Positions 24,327 to 25,290 of a stretch of DNA of 25,290 bases are shown one piece after another. Each line of letters starts with the position of its first letter. Within the stretch, counting starts at the first letter, position 1. Source of the DNA: Stentor roeselii (Eukaryota; Ciliophora; Heterotrichea; Heterotrichida; Stentoridae); assembly GCA_006503475.1 (NCBI GenBank), contig RSEH01000400.1, positions 1 to 25,290 of the forward strand. The letters run 5' to 3'. The notes below the pieces were generated by a model. It did no database searches and was not told the origin of the DNA. It was given only the letters and a program-made list of their open reading frames with translations. The position numbers and the translations under genes were made by a program.

Positions 24327-25290
24327 ATGAAATTTTTGGCTTTATGCATTTTGACATTCCTGTCATTGGTCATTGATTTGCATGCGAAAGTCTACCCAGA
24401 AGGTAGAAATGGAATAAAAGATGCAGTGACTGTTGAGTACCTGACACTGGTTGAGCTGGGGTTAGGTACGTCTCAAACAGCAACAACAACCACGACCTAT
24501 TCATCAAGCGAAAATATCACTGAAAGTTCAGACAGCTCAAGCAGCAATAATTCAACAAGCTCAAACAATACAAGTGAAGGTACTGTAGACTCAGGATCGA
24601 CTGAAAGTACTTCAGGATCGACTGAAAGTACTTCAGGATCGACTGAAAGTACTTCAGGATCGACTGAAAGTACTTCTGGATCTGGATCCACTGAAACTAC
24701 TTCAGGATCAACTGAAAGTACCTCACAATCAACTGAAAGCACTATGGAATCAAGTGAAAGTAGTTCAGAGGAAGAGACTCAATGTGTATGTACATGTGTT
24801 TCAAAAGAAGCTGAAACAGACTCTGCTGAAAGTACTTCATCTTCTACTGAATCAGAGTCGTCTTATCATGCTTCAGATTCAACCGAAAGCGTCTCAGAGG
24901 ATACTACTTCAGTATCAGACAATACAACTTCAATATCAGACTATGCTACTTTAGAATCGAGTGAAAGTGTCTCAGAAAATACTACTTCAGTATCAGACAA
25001 TACTACTGTAATTTCAAGTGAAAGCATTTCAGAAAATAATACTTCAGTATCAGACAATAGTACTTTAGATTCCAGTGAAAGTGTCTTAGAAAATACTACT
25101 TCAGTTACTGATAATACTACTGTAGATTCGAGTGAAAGTGTTTCAGAAAGTAGTACTTTAGTATCGGAAAATGATACTTTAGAATCGAGTGAAAGTATTA
25201 TTGAAAATACAGTCGTTGATAATACAACTGAAGATTCTAGTGAAAGCGTCTCAGAAAATACTACAGTCGCTGATAATACAACTGAAGATT
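24327..25290 (+). CDS. Ser/Thr/Asn-rich secreted repeat protein, 5' part only (gene 4)
   Basis: The frame is open from the ATG to the window edge (321 codons), so the 3' end is missing. Residues 1-20 are a signal peptide nearly identical to gene 3 (MKFLALCILTFL, likely cut after LHA). Residues 21-49 carry VYPEGRNGIKDAV and end VELGLGT. A Ser/Thr region includes a four-copy 21-base array encoding SGSTEST, then a Cys cluster at residues 153-157 (CVCTC) in the context EEETQ before and SKEAE after, clearly homologous to the gene 3 cluster. From about residue 180 the Asn/Ser/Thr repeats begin (SVSENTTSVSDNTT), with N-x-T sequons and SSE motifs like gene 3. It is therefore a recent duplicate of gene 3 or shares its direct ancestor. 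Whether it also has a Pro-rich half and the CX4C cap cannot be seen. Confidence 0.92.
   Translation, partial: MKFLALCILTFLSLVIDLHAKVYPEGRNGIKDAVTVEYLTLVELGLGTSQTATTTTTYSSSENITESSDSSSSNNSTSSNNTSEGTVDSGSTESTSGSTESTSGSTESTSGSTESTSGSGSTETTSGSTESTSQSTESTMESSESSSEEETQCVCTCVSKEAETDSAESTSSSTESESSYHASDSTESVSEDTTSVSDNTTSISDYATLESSESVSENTTSVSDNTTVISSESISENNTSVSDNSTLDSSESVLENTTSVTDNTTVDSSESVSESSTLVSENDTLESSESIIENTVVDNTTEDSSESVSENTTVADNTTED
24591..24674 (+). repeat. 21-bp tandem repeat, four copies, in gene 4
   Basis: Four in-frame 21-base units encode SGSTEST; within each, tcaggatcgactgaaagt is unchanged across all four copies. A further diverged Gly-Ser unit follows. It is positionally equivalent to 8402-8485 in gene 3, but with Gly for Gln and stronger homogenisation. 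Confidence 0.9.

Noticed and set aside
1-25290. Bacterial origin (surface Ser-rich adhesin or SD-repeat protein)
   Set aside because: There is no anchor motif such as LPxTG, no ribosome binding site before the starts, and spacers of 1.4 to 3 kb. TATA boxes and an AATAAA fit a eukaryote better.

Overview
The window looks like AT-rich eukaryotic DNA, most likely from an insect or other arthropod. The evidence is 1.4 to 3 kb gene-poor AT-rich spacers, TATA-like boxes about 40 nt before the start codons, an AATAAA downstream of one gene, and giant secreted low-complexity proteins of the silk, glue, mucin or acidic-matrix kind. The species cannot be named from the sequence. No RNA gene, transposase, CRISPR array or recognisable enzyme was seen.

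All coding sequence found is on the plus strand and belongs to one tandem family. In order: gene 1 (1-429, 3' end only, acidic Glu/Asp type); gene 2 (2440-6636, 1398 aa, Ser-rich then Glu-rich); gene 3 (8033-21361, 4442 aa, Ser/Thr/Asn-rich then Pro-rich, in one uninterrupted frame); and gene 4 (24327 to the window end, 5' part only, a close paralogue of the start of gene 3). A 40-bp decayed piece of a gene-2-like C-terminal region lies between genes 3 and 4.

The family is defined by its ends. Each visible N-terminus has an N-terminal signal peptide starting MKFL, then a conserved VYPEGR module ending near VELGxG. Each visible C-terminus carries a VEC(I/M)DGEC (CX4C) module. The cores between these caps are unrelated low-complexity repeats: Glu-rich with a guest residue every four positions, 19-residue Ser/Asn/Thr units full of N-glycosylation sequons, and roughly 28-residue Pro-rich units. 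Conserved caps with freely changing cores suggest a set of co-secreted structural proteins (silk, cocoon, glue, mucus or egg-coat like). That role is inference; no homologue was recognised.

The spacers record how the cluster grew. About 1 kb upstream of gene 4 is homologous to the 956 bp upstream of gene 3, and the gene-2-like relic lies just before it in the order expected from gene 2 to gene 3. This implies that a Glu-type plus Ser/Thr-type gene pair was duplicated and its Glu-type member then lost. Genes 2, 3 and 4 share a TATA-like box and a TCCGTT element just before the ATG. Genes 1, 2 and 3 share a stop-proximal block, which in gene 3 survives in frame downstream of a newer, earlier stop.
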